From assembly GCF_004000825.1 (NCBI RefSeq), contig NZ_BILZ01000011.1, positions 1 through 64,000 on the forward strand: a stretch of DNA of 64,000 bases. Reading direction: 5' to 3'. The position numbers and the translations under genes are program-made. The DNA is from Paenibacillus kobensis NBRC 15729. GTDB lineage: Bacteria; Bacillota; Bacilli; Paenibacillales; Paenibacillaceae. The notes below the pieces were generated by a model. The model saw only the letters and a program-made list of their open reading frames with translations. It did no database searches and was not told the DNA's origin. Positions 1-9,978 of this stretch are shown here, one piece after another. Numbering within the stretch: position 1 is the stretch's first letter; each line of letters starts with the position of its first letter.

Positions 1-1
1 C

Positions 2-823
2 TCGGGGCAGCTCGCCGATGGTTCGGCGGCGCTGACGAGCGGCGTCGGCCAATTGGCCGACGGGTCGGCTGAGCTGGCCGACAAGCTGGGCGAAGCGTCC
101 CGCGAATCGAACGTAAGCGGAGATAAGAACCAGCAGGCGGATATGTTCGCTGCGCCGGTCGAAGTGAGCGAGAAGAAGTTGACGACAGTGCCGAACTACG
201 GCACGGGCTTCGCGCCTTACAGCTTGTCGCTCGGCCTGTTCGTCGGAGCGCTGCTCTCGACGATCGTGCTGCCGATGCGCGGCAGCGCGGGACGTCCGAG
301 GGGAGGCGGCAGTTGGTTCACCAGCAAAGCGCTCCTGTTCGTACTCGTCGGCATCATTCAGACGCTTATAGCGGATGCCATTCTGTTGTACGGCATCGGG
401 CTTGAAGTTCAAAGCACCGGCTTGTTCATCGCACTATCGGTCGTAACGAGCTTGACCTTCATGATGATCATTCAGTTCATCGTAACGATGCTCGACCAAC
501 CGGGACGATTCGTCGCGATCATCATTCTGATCCTGCAGCTGACGAGCAGCTCCGGCACGTATCCGAAGGAGCTCGTACCGGTATGGTTGCAGCATGTCGG
601 CGATTGGATGCCGATGACCTACGCCGTATCCGGCTTCAAAGCGGTCATCTCGAGTGGAGATTTCGGCGTCGTCCGCAGCAGCATCGGTACGCTTAGCATT
701 TACGCGATCGCGTTCGCCGTATTGTCGCTCGTGTTGTTCATGGTCATGCATAAGCGGCAGCCGAAAGATACAGCAGGCGGCGGTATGACTGCTGATACGT
801 CAACTGCAACTACAACCGCGTAA
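2..823 (+). CDS. YhgE/Pip family membrane protein, 3' part
   Basis: The reading frame is open from base 2 and runs off the left edge, so this is the C-terminal part (about 273 residues) of a longer protein. The first residues continue a heptad pattern of the L-x-x-G-s-x-x-L type. This pattern is characteristic of the long extracytoplasmic region of YhgE/Pip proteins. About five hydrophobic segments follow, as in ABC-2-type permeases, then a short Thr/Ala-rich tail. Family members are membrane proteins linked to phage infection (Pip) or to export of small secreted proteins; the role here is not evident. A bidirectional terminator follows immediately. The first internal ATG at 53 is not the true start. 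Confidence 0.8.
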   Translation, partial: SGQLADGSAALTSGVGQLADGSAELADKLGEASRESNVSGDKNQQADMFAAPVEVSEKKLTTVPNYGTGFAPYSLSLGLFVGALLSTIVLPMRGSAGRPRGGGSWFTSKALLFVLVGIIQTLIADAILLYGIGLEVQSTGLFIALSVVTSLTFMMIIQFIVTMLDQPGRFVAIIILILQLTSSSGTYPKELVPVWLQHVGDWMPMTYAVSGFKAVISSGDFGVVRSSIGTLSIYAIAFAVLSLVLFMVMHKRQPKDTAGGGMTADTSTATTTA

Positions 824-831
824 AATAAAAT

Positions 832-872
832 AGCGCCCAGACGTCTCCGACAGGAACCGGCTGGGCGCTTTT
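832..872. terminator. bidirectional intrinsic terminator
   Basis: An 8-9 bp stem (agcgcccag / ctgggcgct) is followed by TTTT on the plus strand. On the minus strand it is followed by the complement of an A-rich run (825-833). It lies between two convergent genes and can serve both. Confidence 0.8.
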
Positions 873-875
873 GCA

Positions 876-2195
876 TTATTTATTAATGAAGGCCGTTTTG
901 ATCGTACCGCGATACACCACTTGGAACCCGAGCCCGTCGGACAGCGCCGCGAGCGGAAGATACGTCTTGCTCTCCTTGCCAACCTTCTGCAGGTAAGCAG
1001 GCGTTTCGACTGGAACGGCTTTGCCGTCCACCGTCATCGTTTTTGCACCGATTGTGAATGCGACGACTTTGCCGTCTAGCGTAACCGTGGCGGTCTGAGT
1101 CGCGTTATTCCATTTCAAGTCGGCGCCCATCGCATCGGTAATGTCGCGCATCGGTACGTACGTCTTATTATTTTTCAACACGGGCTTGTTTGCCGTAACG
1201 AGTTCCTTGCCTGCAACGACGACGGAGATCGGCACGCTGGCTTCGCGCTGGGCGACTGTGCGGTAATCGCCCCAGACCGCTTGCGCGAACGATTGGCCCA
1301 TCGCTTCATAGCCTTGTGCGTTCGGATGGAAGTCGCCGGATATAATAGTTGTATAAGAAAGCTCTTTACCGACAAATTTATTACCAACATAGGCAACTTG
1401 CACGTTATAGCCTTCGCCCTTCAGCTTGCCGGCAACCGTTTCGATTTTGCCGCGGACAGCGGCGCTGGCGTCCGACAGCTTCTTATAGCCTGCCTCGGTG
1501 ATGACCAGCTTATTGTTCGGCACCGGATTGTACAGGTCAGCGACGACGATTTCCGCTTGCGGATTGACGGCGATGATGGCGCGCAGCGAAGCTTCGAGTT
1601 GCTGCTCGTAGACCGGCAGCATGTCGGTTACGATCTGGTCGGCCTCGCCTTTGACCAACTGGTCGAATACGGACAGAAAATCATTCGAGCCGATCGTCAC
1701 CGTCACAAGATCAGCTGCCTTGAGATCGGCGAGCAGCTGCGGAGTGGCGGCAGCAAGCTGTGCAATGCGGGGTTCCTTCGTTGTTCCGTACGGAAGATCG
1801 TCCGGCGTGACTTGTTCACCCTTCTGGGCGGCCTCCACATAATGTTGAAGGCCTTCGGTCGTTAAGCCGAGAATGCCGTAATTCGATACGGATGCTCTCT
1901 CGCCATGGAACAGCGCTTGCTCATAGACACGTTCGACATAGCCGTAAGGCACCGGATTCTTCTGCATTTCCAAACCTTTCGTATAGCCGACGGTCAGCGA
2001 ATCGCCTACACTGACGATATGATAGTCTTCGACCGCTGGCGACACGGCTGCGCCAGAGTCGGAATTGGAAGCCGCATAGGAGACCGATTGGGCGGGCGCA
2101 GCATACACCGACGGCGCAGCTGTCAAAATCAGTAAAGAAGCAAGCGCAGCCGGAATTGCAGAATAACGCGTTTTTTCCATGAACTTTTTGTACAA
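876..2195 (-). CDS. secreted SGNH/GDSL hydrolase with C-terminal stalk domain
   Basis: 439 residues. A signal peptide is followed by an SGNH hydrolase domain (about residues 55-315). The domain has the block-I motif V-G-D-S-L and the terminal D-F-H-P block that carries the catalytic Asp and His. The last 120 residues form a copper amine oxidase-like N-terminal (stalk) domain with the typical K-T-Y-V-P-M-R-D pattern. Such stalks are common on secreted and wall-associated proteins of Paenibacillaceae. The likely role is esterase or lipase-type hydrolysis outside the cell; the substrate is unknown. I chose the TTG start at 2195 because GGAGGAG lies 9 nt upstream. The first ATG (2180) is 24 nt from that site. 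Confidence 0.85.
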   Translation of the reverse strand: MYKKFMEKTRYSAIPAALASLLILTAAPSVYAAPAQSVSYAASNSDSGAAVSPAVEDYHIVSVGDSLTVGYTKGLEMQKNPVPYGYVERVYEQALFHGERASVSNYGILGLTTEGLQHYVEAAQKGEQVTPDDLPYGTTKEPRIAQLAAATPQLLADLKAADLVTVTIGSNDFLSVFDQLVKGEADQIVTDMLPVYEQQLEASLRAIIAVNPQAEIVVADLYNPVPNNKLVITEAGYKKLSDASAAVRGKIETVAGKLKGEGYNVQVAYVGNKFVGKELSYTTIISGDFHPNAQGYEAMGQSFAQAVWGDYRTVAQREASVPISVVVAGKELVTANKPVLKNNKTYVPMRDITDAMGADLKWNNATQTATVTLDGKVVAFTIGAKTMTVDGKAVPVETPAYLQKVGKESKTYLPLAALSDGLGFQVVYRGTIKTAFINK

Positions 2196-2238
2196 AACTT
2201 TTCACTCCTCCGTATAATGTTAAAAAAATTGAACTTAA

Positions 2239-2282
2239 AAACACGAACATAATAATGTACTATGTAGTTAATGTTCGGATTT
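2239..2282. promoter_or_regulatory. PurBox-like inverted repeat
   Basis: The minus strand of 2270-2282 reads AAATCCGAACATT and fits the Bacillus PurR PurBox consensus AWWWCCGAACWWT exactly. A second, degenerate box (AAACACGAACATA) lies in inverted orientation at 2239-2251, with 18 bp between the boxes. PurR operators usually have 16-17 bp between boxes. The site is 45-90 bp upstream of the GDSL gene start and about 250 bp upstream of gltB, so either could be the target. That PurR binds here is inference. Confidence 0.4.
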
Positions 2283-2323
2283 AAGGCGAAGAATCGTTTA
2301 TCAGGGCTATTAAAATAAATAAA

Positions 2324-2352
2324 TTGCGTCTAATTTGCTTCAATGATAAAAT
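2324..2352 (+). promoter_or_regulatory. candidate sigma-A promoter for gltB
   Basis: TTGCGT (2324-2329), a 17-bp spacer and TAAAAT (2347-2352). It would give an untranslated leader of about 170 nt. The -35 is weak and other AT-rich combinations are possible nearby. Confidence 0.35.
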
Positions 2353-2531
2353 AATTAAATAATCGTCGAAATCGACAAGTTGTCGGAAGTTGCAAAATCC
2401 AAGATGGGAAAAACAATCGCGATTCATTTCCATTCTATGATAAAACCAACCGGAATTGAAGTGCTTAATGTCTCAAGTCCGACTTGCCGACACGTTCAAT
2501 TAAATCTTCTATATAGAAAGGGTGCGTTGCG

Positions 2532-5500
2532 ATGAACGAGAACATCATGGGCTTGCCGCCGAAGCAAGGTCTGTATAGTCCGCAATACGAGAAAGATGCC
2601 TGCGGCATGGGCTTTGTTGCGAACATTAAAGGCCGGAAGTCACACACCATCATTCGCCAGGCGCTGACACTGCTGGAGAACATGGAGCATCGCGGCGGAC
2701 AAGGCAGCGAGCCGAATACGGGAGACGGCGCAGGCATTATGCTGCAAATCCCGCATGACTTCTTCAAGCTGGAGATGAAGGCGCAAGGAATCGAGCTGCC
2801 GCAAGAGGACGAATACGCAGTCGGCATGCTGTTCCTTCCACTGGAGGACGATATTCGTGCGGAGCAGGAGAAGAAGCTGGAGGCCATCATTCGTGAGGAA
2901 GGCCAGACTTTAATCGGTTGGCGTACGGTTCCGACGAATGACAGCAAGCTTGGCCAATCGGCGCTCAAGGTGAAGCCTTATGTCCGCCAAGTGTTCATCG
3001 GCCGCAATGCCGCATTGAACGGCGAACTCGCTTTCGAACGGAAACTGTATGTCATTCGCAAACGCGCTGAGCTTGCGATCCGTTTCGGCGGCGGCGAGGG
3101 CGCGGACAAGTTCTATTTCTCGAGCTTGTCGACGAAGAAGATCGTATACAAAGGGATGCTCACGACGGAGCAGGTTCGCTCCTTCTATATTGAGCTGAAT
3201 AACGAAGAAGTCGTAACGGCAATGGCTCTCGTTCACTCGCGCTTCAGTACGAATACGTTCCCAAGCTGGGAGCGCGCGCATCCTTTCCATTATATGATTC
3301 ACAACGGCGAGATCAATACGCTGCGCGGCAACGTGAACTGGATGCACGCACGCCAGTCGCTGTTCGCATCGGAATTGTTCGGAGACGATCTGGACAAAAT
3401 CAAACCGATCATCAATCCGGACGGCTCGGATACGGCAATGTTCGATAACGTGCTTGAATTTATGTACTTGTCGGGCCGCTCGCTGCCGCACGCTATGATG
3501 ATGATGGTGCCGGAGCCATGGGCAGCGCATGAGACGATGAGCGACGAGAAGAAAGCATTCTATGAATATCATGCATGCCTGATGGAGCCGTGGGACGGAC
3601 CTGCCGCTATGGCATTCACGGACGGCAGCATGATCGGCGCAACGCTCGACCGCAACGGTCTGCGCCCTGCCCGTTACTATGTAACGAAGGACGATCACAT
3701 TATTCTCGGCTCTGAGGCGGGAACGGTCGAAATCCCGGCAGAAGATATCGTGTATAAGGACCGTCTGCGTCCAGGCCGCATGCTTATCGTGGATACGAAG
3801 GCTGGCCGAATCCTGACCGATGAAGAAGTGAAAGCGGCAATCGCTAACGAGAATCCTTACCGCGAGTGGCTGAACGAGCATCTCGTGGGCTTGGACGACT
3901 TGCCTGTAGCGCCGGAGCTGCCAGAACCTGATCACGAGACGGTTGAGCAGCGCCAGCAGGCGTTCGGCTTCACGTTCGAAGATATCCGCAAAATTATTGA
4001 ACCGATGGCGACGACAGGCCAAGAGCCGATCGGCTCCATGGGCTACGACGCGCCGCTGGCCGTTCTGTCGGAACGTCCTCAACGACTGTACAACTACTTC
4101 AAGCAGCTGTTCGCGCAAGTAACGAACCCGCCGATCGACGCGATCCGCGAGGAGCTTGTTACGTCGACCATTACGACGATCGGCACAGAGCGCAACCTGC
4201 TGAACCCAGAGCCGGAGAGCGCGCGCCACGTGACGCTTGAGACGCCAATCCTGAGCAACGAAGAGTTCGCGAAGCTGCGCCATATTCGCCGTCCAGGCTT
4301 CAAGGCGATTACGCTGCCGATCTTCTTCGAAGCAGCGAAGGGCGAAGAAGGACTGCGCGAAGCGGTGCAATTGCTCTGCGAAGCGGCTGACCGCGTCATT
4401 GCGAAAGGCCATAATATTCTTATTCTGTCCGACCGCGGCATCGACAAGGACAATGCAGCGATTCCGGCATTGCTGGCCGTATCGGCACTTCATCACCATC
4501 TGATTCGCGAAGGCACGAGAACGCGCGCGAGCATTCTGCTCGAGTCCGGCGAGCCGCGTGAAGTGCATCACTATGCGCTGCTGCTCGGCTATGGCGTCAG
4601 TGCGGTGAACCCATACCTCGTGTTCGAGACGCTCGACGACATGATCCGCGAAGGCATGATGCGCGGCGTGAAGCATGAGAAAGCCGTGAAGAACTACATC
4701 AAGGCAGCTACGAAAGGCGTAGTCAAAGTACTGTCGAAGATGGGGATCTCAACGATTCAGTCGTACCGCGGCGCACAAATTTTCGAAGCGGTCGGCTTGA
4801 AGAAAGATCTGATCGACCAATACTTCACGTGGACGGAATCCCGCATCGGCGGCATCGGCCTCGACGTCATTGCCGAAGAGACGCTGAAGCATCATGCCCG
4901 CGCATTCTCGAAGCAAGAAGGCGCTGAGAGCGAGCTTGACTCCGGCGGCGAATATCAATGGCGCAAAGACGGCGAAGACCATCTCTATACGCCGCAGACG
5001 ATTCATACGCTGCAGATGGCTTCACGCAAGAACGACTACAAGCTGTACAAGAAGTTCTCCGAACTCGTTCAAGGCGAGAACAAGAAGCATCTGACGCTTC
5101 GTTCGCTGTTGACGTTCAAGCAAGGCCGCACGCCGGTTGCGCTTGAAGAGGTTGAATCGGTTGATTCGATCGTGAAACGGTTCAAGACGGGCGCTATGTC
5201 GTTCGGCTCGATCAGTAAGGAAGCGCATGAGAGCCTCGCAATCGCGATGAACCGCCTCGGCGGCAAATCGAATACGGGTGAGGGCGGCGAAGATCCGGCG
5301 CGCTACATTCCGGATGCGAACGGCGACTCCCGCCGCAGCGCGATCAAGCAGGTAGCATCGGGACGCTTCGGCGTAACGAGCCAATACTTGGTCAATGCGG
5401 ACGAAATTCAAATTAAAATGGCACAAGGCGCGAAGCCAGGTGAAGGCGGCCAGCTGCCAGGCCTTAAAGTATATCCATGGGTTGCGGAAGTGCGCGGCTC

Positions 5501-7127
5501 GACGCCAGGCGTCGGTCTGATCTCGCCTCCGCCGCATCATGACATCTATTCGATCGAAGACTTGGCAGAGCTCATTCACGATCTGAAGAATGCGAACCCT
5601 CGCGCTCGCATTAACGTGAAGCTCGTATCCGAAGTCGGTGTCGGCACAATTGCAGCAGGCGTTGCCAAAGGACGCGCTGACGTCATTATGGTCAGCGGCT
5701 ATGACGGCGGTACCGGCGCATCGCCGATCAACTCGCTCCGTCATGCGGGTCTGCCATGGGAGCTCGGTCTTGCGGAGACGCATCAGACGCTCATCATGAA
5801 CAACCTGCGCGACCGTACGATTCTCGAGACGGACGGCAAGATGATGAACGGCCGCGACGTTGCGATCGCTGCGCTGCTCGGTGCAGAAGAATACGGCTTC
5901 TCGACTGCACCATTGGTCGTTCTCGGTTGCGTTATGATGCGCGTTTGCCAACTCGATACGTGTCCGGTCGGCGTAGCGACGCAGAACCCTGAGCTTCGCA
6001 AGAAGTTCATGGGCGATCCGAGCCATGTCGTCAACTACTTGCGCTTCATCGCGGAAGAGCTGCGTGAAATTATGGCAGAGCTCGGCTTCCGTACGATCAA
6101 CGAAATGATCGGCCGCGTCGACATTCTCGAGTCGAAGCTGGTGGTTGATCATTACAAAGCAAAAGGCATCGATCTGTCTTCGCTGCTGTATCAGATGGAA
6201 CTGCCTGAAGGCTCCGCACGTTATAACGTACAAGAGCAGAATCACGGCTTGGAACTGTCGCTCGACATGCAGCAGCTCGTTCCGGCGGCATTGCCTGCGC
6301 TGGAGAACGGCACGGCTGTTACCGGCACGTTCCCGATTCTGAACACGAACCGCGTTGTCGGTACGATTCTCGGAAGCGAAGTGACGTCGCGCTACGGCGC
6401 GAAAGGACTGCCTGCGGATACGATCAAGTTCCACTTTGTTGGTACGGCAGGACAAAGCTTCGGCGCATTCGTACCGAAGGGCATTACGCTCTCGATCGAA
6501 GGCGACTCGAACGACTATGTCGGCAAAGGTCTGTCCGGCGGCAAAATTATCGTCGCTCCGTCGCCGAAAGCGACGTTCGAAGCAGAGAACAACGTCATTA
6601 TCGGCAACACGGCATTCTACGGCGCGACGAGCGGCGAAGCTTATATCCGTGGTATTGCCGGCGAACGGTTCGCGGTGCGTAACTCGGGCGTTAACGTCGT
6701 CGTAGAAGGCGTAGGCGACCACGGCTGCGAATATATGACGGGCGGACGCGTCGTTGTACTCGGCGGCACGGGACGCAACTTCGCGGCTGGTATGTCTGGC
6801 GGCATCGCGTATGTACTCGATGAGAACCGCGAGTTCTACAGCAACTGCAACCTCGAGATGGTGCTTCTGGAGCCTGTAGAGGAAGCAGGCGACCAAGCTG
6901 AGCTTCGCGGCATGATTGAGCGCCACGTTGAGCTGACGGGCAGCGCACCAGGACAGCGCGTTCTGAGCGACTGGGAAGGCTCGCTTAGCAAGTTCGTGAA
7001 GGTTATTCCGAAGGACTACAAGAAGATGCTGGAGCAAATCCGCAAAGCCGAGAACAAAGGCTACAAAGGCGAAGAGGCGCTTCTGGAAGCATTCGAAGCG
7101 AACAAGCGCGAATTGGCCCGCGTGTAA
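2532..7127 (+). CDS. gltB: glutamate synthase large subunit
   Basis: 1531 residues, full length for the alpha subunit of NADPH/ferredoxin-type glutamate synthase. The enzyme makes two glutamates from glutamine and 2-oxoglutarate. Domains in order are a class-II glutaminase domain, central domain, FMN-binding synthase domain and C-terminal GXGXG beta-helix. The glutaminase nucleophile is Cys24 in the D-A-C-G-M-G-F motif, preceded by a 23-residue propeptide that is presumably cleaved. Cys1133, Cys1139 and Cys1144 (spacing C-x5-C-x4-C) bind the 3Fe-4S cluster. A GA-rich site (about 2514-2523) precedes the ATG. No gltD (beta subunit) is adjacent, so the partner must be encoded elsewhere or the enzyme uses ferredoxin. 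Confidence 0.97.
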   Translation: MNENIMGLPPKQGLYSPQYEKDACGMGFVANIKGRKSHTIIRQALTLLENMEHRGGQGSEPNTGDGAGIMLQIPHDFFKLEMKAQGIELPQEDEYAVGMLFLPLEDDIRAEQEKKLEAIIREEGQTLIGWRTVPTNDSKLGQSALKVKPYVRQVFIGRNAALNGELAFERKLYVIRKRAELAIRFGGGEGADKFYFSSLSTKKIVYKGMLTTEQVRSFYIELNNEEVVTAMALVHSRFSTNTFPSWERAHPFHYMIHNGEINTLRGNVNWMHARQSLFASELFGDDLDKIKPIINPDGSDTAMFDNVLEFMYLSGRSLPHAMMMMVPEPWAAHETMSDEKKAFYEYHACLMEPWDGPAAMAFTDGSMIGATLDRNGLRPARYYVTKDDHIILGSEAGTVEIPAEDIVYKDRLRPGRMLIVDTKAGRILTDEEVKAAIANENPYREWLNEHLVGLDDLPVAPELPEPDHETVEQRQQAFGFTFEDIRKIIEPMATTGQEPIGSMGYDAPLAVLSERPQRLYNYFKQLFAQVTNPPIDAIREELVTSTITTIGTERNLLNPEPESARHVTLETPILSNEEFAKLRHIRRPGFKAITLPIFFEAAKGEEGLREAVQLLCEAADRVIAKGHNILILSDRGIDKDNAAIPALLAVSALHHHLIREGTRTRASILLESGEPREVHHYALLLGYGVSAVNPYLVFETLDDMIREGMMRGVKHEKAVKNYIKAATKGVVKVLSKMGISTIQSYRGAQIFEAVGLKKDLIDQYFTWTESRIGGIGLDVIAEETLKHHARAFSKQEGAESELDSGGEYQWRKDGEDHLYTPQTIHTLQMASRKNDYKLYKKFSELVQGENKKHLTLRSLLTFKQGRTPVALEEVESVDSIVKRFKTGAMSFGSISKEAHESLAIAMNRLGGKSNTGEGGEDPARYIPDANGDSRRSAIKQVASGRFGVTSQYLVNADEIQIKMAQGAKPGEGGQLPGLKVYPWVAEVRGSTPGVGLISPPPHHDIYSIEDLAELIHDLKNANPRARINVKLVSEVGVGTIAAGVAKGRADVIMVSGYDGGTGASPINSLRHAGLPWELGLAETHQTLIMNNLRDRTILETDGKMMNGRDVAIAALLGAEEYGFSTAPLVVLGCVMMRVCQLDTCPVGVATQNPELRKKFMGDPSHVVNYLRFIAEELREIMAELGFRTINEMIGRVDILESKLVVDHYKAKGIDLSSLLYQMELPEGSARYNVQEQNHGLELSLDMQQLVPAALPALENGTAVTGTFPILNTNRVVGTILGSEVTSRYGAKGLPADTIKFHFVGTAGQSFGAFVPKGITLSIEGDSNDYVGKGLSGGKIIVAPSPKATFEAENNVIIGNTAFYGATSGEAYIRGIAGERFAVRNSGVNVVVEGVGDHGCEYMTGGRVVVLGGTGRNFAAGMSGGIAYVLDENREFYSNCNLEMVLLEPVEEAGDQAELRGMIERHVELTGSAPGQRVLSDWEGSLSKFVKVIPKDYKKMLEQIRKAENKGYKGEEALLEAFEANKRELARV

Positions 7128-7146
7128 GCATAAGATAAGCAATGCA

Positions 7147-7180
7147 ACAGCCCAGTACCGATCCGGTACTGGGCTGTTAG
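7147..7180 (+). terminator. hairpin after gltB
   Basis: A 14-bp perfect stem (7147-7160 with 7164-7177) and a 3-nt loop lie 20 nt past the gltB stop. The following bases are only moderately T-rich. Confidence 0.6.
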
Positions 7181-7248
7181 TGTTGTGTTGAAGCCGGCTT
7201 ATTAGGATATCGAAGACTACTATTTAAATGAGAAGCCGGCCTGTAACG

Positions 7249-7310
7249 AAATATGACCCTTAGAATGGACACTTCCGGCTAAGTGTCTATTCTAAGGGTC
7301 ATATTTTCCA
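7249..7310. repeat. long near-perfect hairpin
   Basis: Arms of 26 bp (7249-7274 and 7281-7306) pair with a single G-T exception around a 6-nt loop, and TTTT follows. It could be a strong terminator shared by the convergent gltB and the small gene at 7313. It is much longer than usual terminators, so abutted ends of a lost insertion element are another possibility. Confidence 0.6.
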
Positions 7311-7312
7311 GG

Positions 7313-7465
7313 TTATTCGCAATTTTTATCTGTAACCTCTGGCTGGCTTTCATCCTGCTCCGCCTGTTGGTTAAAGTCATGCCACTTGGATTCATCGATT
7401 CCGAGTTGGGATAGAATGTCGCGAATGTCCAATGTGATGACTGGTTTCGTCAGCTTCGTATCCAT
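7313..7465 (-). CDS. small acidic hypothetical protein
   Basis: 50 residues, beginning M-D-T-K-L-T-K-P-V and ending D-K-N-C-E. It is hydrophilic and Gln/Asp/Glu-rich in the C-terminal half, with a short hydrophobic stretch I-T-L-D-I-R-D-I-L. The ATG at 7465 has a strong AAAGGAGAG site 6-7 nt upstream; an in-frame ATG at 7483 would add six residues. No family is recognised. The good ribosome site and an intact frame up to the hairpin support a real gene. Confidence 0.55.
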   Translation of the reverse strand: MDTKLTKPVITLDIRDILSQLGIDESKWHDFNQQAEQDESQPEVTDKNCE

Positions 7466-7553
7466 TTCGCTCTCCTTTTTCATCTCATTCTCTCCGCTCC
7501 ATTAGATTCTCTATCTTATTCTTATGTATTTCATGTGTCATGTTATCTTGCAC

Positions 7554-7567
7554 ATACTGATCAGTAT
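7554..7567. promoter_or_regulatory. 14-bp perfect palindrome, possible operator
   Basis: ATACTGATCAGTAT is a perfect dyad about 90 bp upstream of the small minus-strand gene ending at 7313. It could be an operator in that gene's promoter region. The regulator is unknown. Confidence 0.3.
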
Positions 7568-7706
7568 AGTCTATTCGACATGAGAAGTATGTCATAAAGT
7601 GCGGTGATTAAGTTCTATTTATGGTAAATCTTGTCGAAAATCTTAATTAAAGCCTACTTCCGATGAACTATTGGATAGAGTCTGAGTAGAGTGGGGGAGA
7701 AACGAT

Positions 7707-7747
7707 AAAATGCAGTCTGCCCGTTAGAGGGAGACTGCATTTTATAT
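7707..7747. terminator. bidirectional terminator
   Basis: The stem AAAATGCAGTCT / AGACTGCATTTT with GC-rich inner pairs lies 75 bp beyond the stop of the XRE gene on the minus strand. T-rich tails are present in both directions. The rest of 7484-7819 holds the palindrome at 7554 and otherwise nothing recognisable. Confidence 0.7.
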
Positions 7748-7819
7748 AAGGGATCTGATATCCTGCTGTATGGTCTAGTTGAAGTATAGTCTGGGGTCAA
7801 TATTGCTACAAATCGGATA

Positions 7820-8197
7820 TTAACGCATGGAACGCTCGGCACGAATGAAAGCGATAAACCGCTTGGCTTCTTCCGGCGTCAATTCCATTCCGTCAATCGT
7901 AAAGGCGAATTTCTCCGTAATATCTTCCTCTGAGAGCTCAACTTGATCGGCTTGTTGGACGAAGTCGCGAACTTCCGGATCGAGTAGTTGCTCCGGACTG
8001 TTCGTACGTCCAACCAAATAATCGATGGATACATGAAACAAATCCGCGAATTTCGTAAGTGTCTCCGTATCCGGCTCACGCCGATTCTTCTCGTAATGGG
8101 ACAAGGCAGCCCGCGAAATTCCGAGTAGGTGCGAGGTCTGCTCCTGCGTCCAACCACGCTGCTCTCGCAGGTGTGCGATGCGCGTTCCGATGTCCAT
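7820..8197 (-). CDS. XRE-family transcriptional regulator (Xre/SinR-like)
   Basis: 125 residues from the chosen ATG. An N-terminal HTH_3 domain (residues about 3-60) contains T-Q-E-Q-T-S-H-L-L-G-I-S-R-A-A-L-S-H-Y-E and then R-R-E-P-D, the pattern of SinR- and PBSX-Xre-type repressors. The C-terminal half (E-L-T-P-E-E-A-K-R-F-I-A-F-I) looks like an oligomerisation helix. It is divergent from the exopolysaccharide operon and separated by a promoter region with dyads. AGGAGG lies 6 nt from the second ATG (8197); the first ATG is at 8200. By position and operator match I infer that it represses the GATAC-N5-GTATC promoters in this window. Confidence 0.85.
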   Translation of the reverse strand: MDIGTRIAHLREQRGWTQEQTSHLLGISRAALSHYEKNRREPDTETLTKFADLFHVSIDYLVGRTNSPEQLLDPEVRDFVQQADQVELSEEDITEKFAFTIDGMELTPEEAKRFIAFIRAERSMR

Positions 8198-8302
8198 CAT
8201 TCTCCTCCTAACGCTCTATAATCTCATATTAATACTTAATGAAGAGAATTGCATCGCTTGCAACAAATCGTCGCAATTATTGAAAATAATTATGAAAACC
8301 GC

Positions 8303-8331
8303 TTGACATGTTACGTTTCGTATCGTAAAGT
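8303..8331 (+). promoter_or_regulatory. sigma-A promoter of the exopolysaccharide operon
   Basis: TTGACA (8303-8308), a 17-bp spacer and TAAAGT (8326-8331) give a start near 8338. The spacer contains TTTCGTATC (8316-8324), an inverted copy of the first half of the downstream operator. ACGTTTCGT occurs at both 8313 and 8362. Confidence 0.65.
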
Positions 8332-8344
8332 TGGAGATAAGCTT

Positions 8345-8359
8345 GATACGAATTGTATC
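8345..8359. promoter_or_regulatory. operator GATAC-N5-GTATC, site 1
   Basis: GATACGAATTGTATC lies just downstream of the predicted start of the exopolysaccharide operon and between that operon and the divergent XRE gene. The same palindrome recurs at 30396, 37208 and 38771, with a one-mismatch copy at 38801. Confidence 0.6.
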
Positions 8360-8449
8360 TAACGTTTCGTCAAAATTATGCCCCTTATTCGATTCCTTTA
8401 TACATAATTTGCCGCTCTTAAACAAAATACAACAGTAAGGTGAAGAAAT

Positions 8450-9208
8450 ATGATCGAAATTCATTCCCATATACTGCCAGGTTTTGACGATGGTGCACAG
8501 AGTAGGGATGAAGCACTAGAGATGGCTCACCAAGCTGCTCAGCAGGGGATCACGGATATCATCGCGACTCCGCACCACGGCAATGGCGTGTATATGGCAC
8601 CGAAAGAATTGGTTGTTCAGGCAGTTGAAGAAATGAACCGGGTTTTTGAGTCATATGAGTTGCCGATTAAGCTGCACACCGGTCAGGAGATTCGGGTATA
8701 CGACGGATTAATAGACGACTGGGAGAACGATAAGCTGCTGACGCTTGCCAAGAGCAGGTACATTCTGTTGGAGCTGCCGCATAGCCATGTGCCGGGTTAC
8801 TTTGACGAAATGGTGTATGAACTATCGATACGCGATCTGATTCCGGTGATTGCCCATCCCGAACGTAATAAAGAAATTATAGAATCACCTGAGCTTCTGG
8901 AAGGGTGGATCGAGAATGGAGTGCTATGTCAAGTAACATCACATTCCTTGATTGGCTTATTCGGCCGGAAGATACAGAAAGCTACTATTCAACTATGCAA
9001 AAGTAGGTTGAATCACTTCGTTTCATCCGATGCCCATAACTGTAAGGAGCGTGCATTTGCACTTAGAGAGGCTTACCGGATGGTCGACCGCTCGCTGGGC
9101 AGGGGGATTATGAACCGTTACAAAGAGAACAGCAGGCGGTTGCTAAGTAACGAAGATGCCTTATCAGATGAGCCTGTAAGGGCGAAGCGCAAACTTTTAT
9201 TTTGGTAA
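8450..9208 (+). CDS. cpsB: PHP-type protein tyrosine phosphatase (CpsB/YwqE family)
   Basis: 252 residues, the usual family length. Metal ligands typical of the PHP fold are visible: H5-x-H7 at the N-terminus, D-D-G-A at 13-16, T-P-H-H near 41, and a later A-H-P-E-R motif. These manganese-dependent phosphatases remove phosphate from the tyrosine cluster of the partner kinase and so set polysaccharide chain length or output. It is the first gene of the operon, and an AAGGTGA ribosome site precedes the ATG. The chain-length regulator and kinase genes follow directly. Confidence 0.92.
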   Translation: MIEIHSHILPGFDDGAQSRDEALEMAHQAAQQGITDIIATPHHGNGVYMAPKELVVQAVEEMNRVFESYELPIKLHTGQEIRVYDGLIDDWENDKLLTLAKSRYILLELPHSHVPGYFDEMVYELSIRDLIPVIAHPERNKEIIESPELLEGWIENGVLCQVTSHSLIGLFGRKIQKATIQLCKSRLNHFVSSDAHNCKERAFALREAYRMVDRSLGRGIMNRYKENSRRLLSNEDALSDEPVRAKRKLLFW

Positions 9209-9228
9209 ACATTTAGGAGGCTGGAACA

Positions 9229-9978
9229 GTGGAGTTGAAACACTACTTTCGCATTATTCGTAAAAGGCTGTTGCTCATATCGTCTATCGTGTTGGTTGTG
9301 TGTGTGTTAGCCGGAATAAGAAGCTTTGTGTATACAAGTGACATTTATCAGGCCAACGCCAAGTTAATCGTGAATCAGTCCGTTAACGTTAATGGCGTCC
9401 AGAGGTTGGACTGGTCGAGCATTCAGAGCAATATCATGCTCATTAATTCATATAAAGAAATTGTTCACTCTTCGGCAATCTTAAATAAAGTTGTCGATCA
9501 ATATCCGGAGCTTAACATGACGCCGGTGCAACTAAACGGGATCATCTCCGTCAGCGCGGCGAATGATTCGCAAGTGATGAATATTACGGCAGTGGACAGT
9601 TCTTATGAACGTGCAGTCGATATTGCTAACGCTGTGTCCACCGTCTTCAAGAAAGAGATTCCTTCTATTATGCACGTCGACAACGTCACGATTCTGTCAG
9701 AAGCGGATGCATCCGTAGGCGGCGCACCGATTAACAGCAGCCCAATAGTAGCAATAATTATTAGTTTCATCGTGTCTCTCATGCTGGCAGTTGGATTAGC
9801 GTTTCTGCTCGATTATTTGGACGATACGGTCAAGAGCGAAGAGGACATTGTTCAAACGCTTGAGCTTCCGATGTTGTCCTATATTTCGAAAATTAATAAA
9901 TCAGACATGAAAGTACGCCGGTCACGCAGTGTCCAGCAGAAAGCAGGTGAAGGCGCATATGCGGCAGCCAAGCAGTGA
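9229..9978 (+). CDS. cpsC: Wzz-type chain-length regulator / kinase activator (CpsC/CapA)
   Basis: 249 residues with a membrane segment near each end (about 17-38 and 169-195) and an extracytoplasmic region between, the Wzz layout. The cytoplasmic tail after the second segment would activate the tyrosine kinase encoded next. The start is GTG at 9229, with AGGAGG 8 nt upstream. The gene is 20 nt downstream of the phosphatase and overlaps the kinase start by 20 nt, so the pair is translationally linked. In Firmicutes this protein and the kinase together correspond to a single Proteobacterial Wzc. Confidence 0.9.
   Translation: MELKHYFRIIRKRLLLISSIVLVVCVLAGIRSFVYTSDIYQANAKLIVNQSVNVNGVQRLDWSSIQSNIMLINSYKEIVHSSAILNKVVDQYPELNMTPVQLNGIISVSAANDSQVMNITAVDSSYERAVDIANAVSTVFKKEIPSIMHVDNVTILSEADASVGGAPINSSPIVAIIISFIVSLMLAVGLAFLLDYLDDTVKSEEDIVQTLELPMLSYISKINKSDMKVRRSRSVQQKAGEGAYAAAKQ

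Noticed and set aside
2910-7142. Long minus-strand open frames of 588 and 706 codons opposite gltB
   Set aside because: They are shadows of a GC-rich, codon-biased gene; composition is Arg/His-rich with no domain pattern, and gltB is certain.
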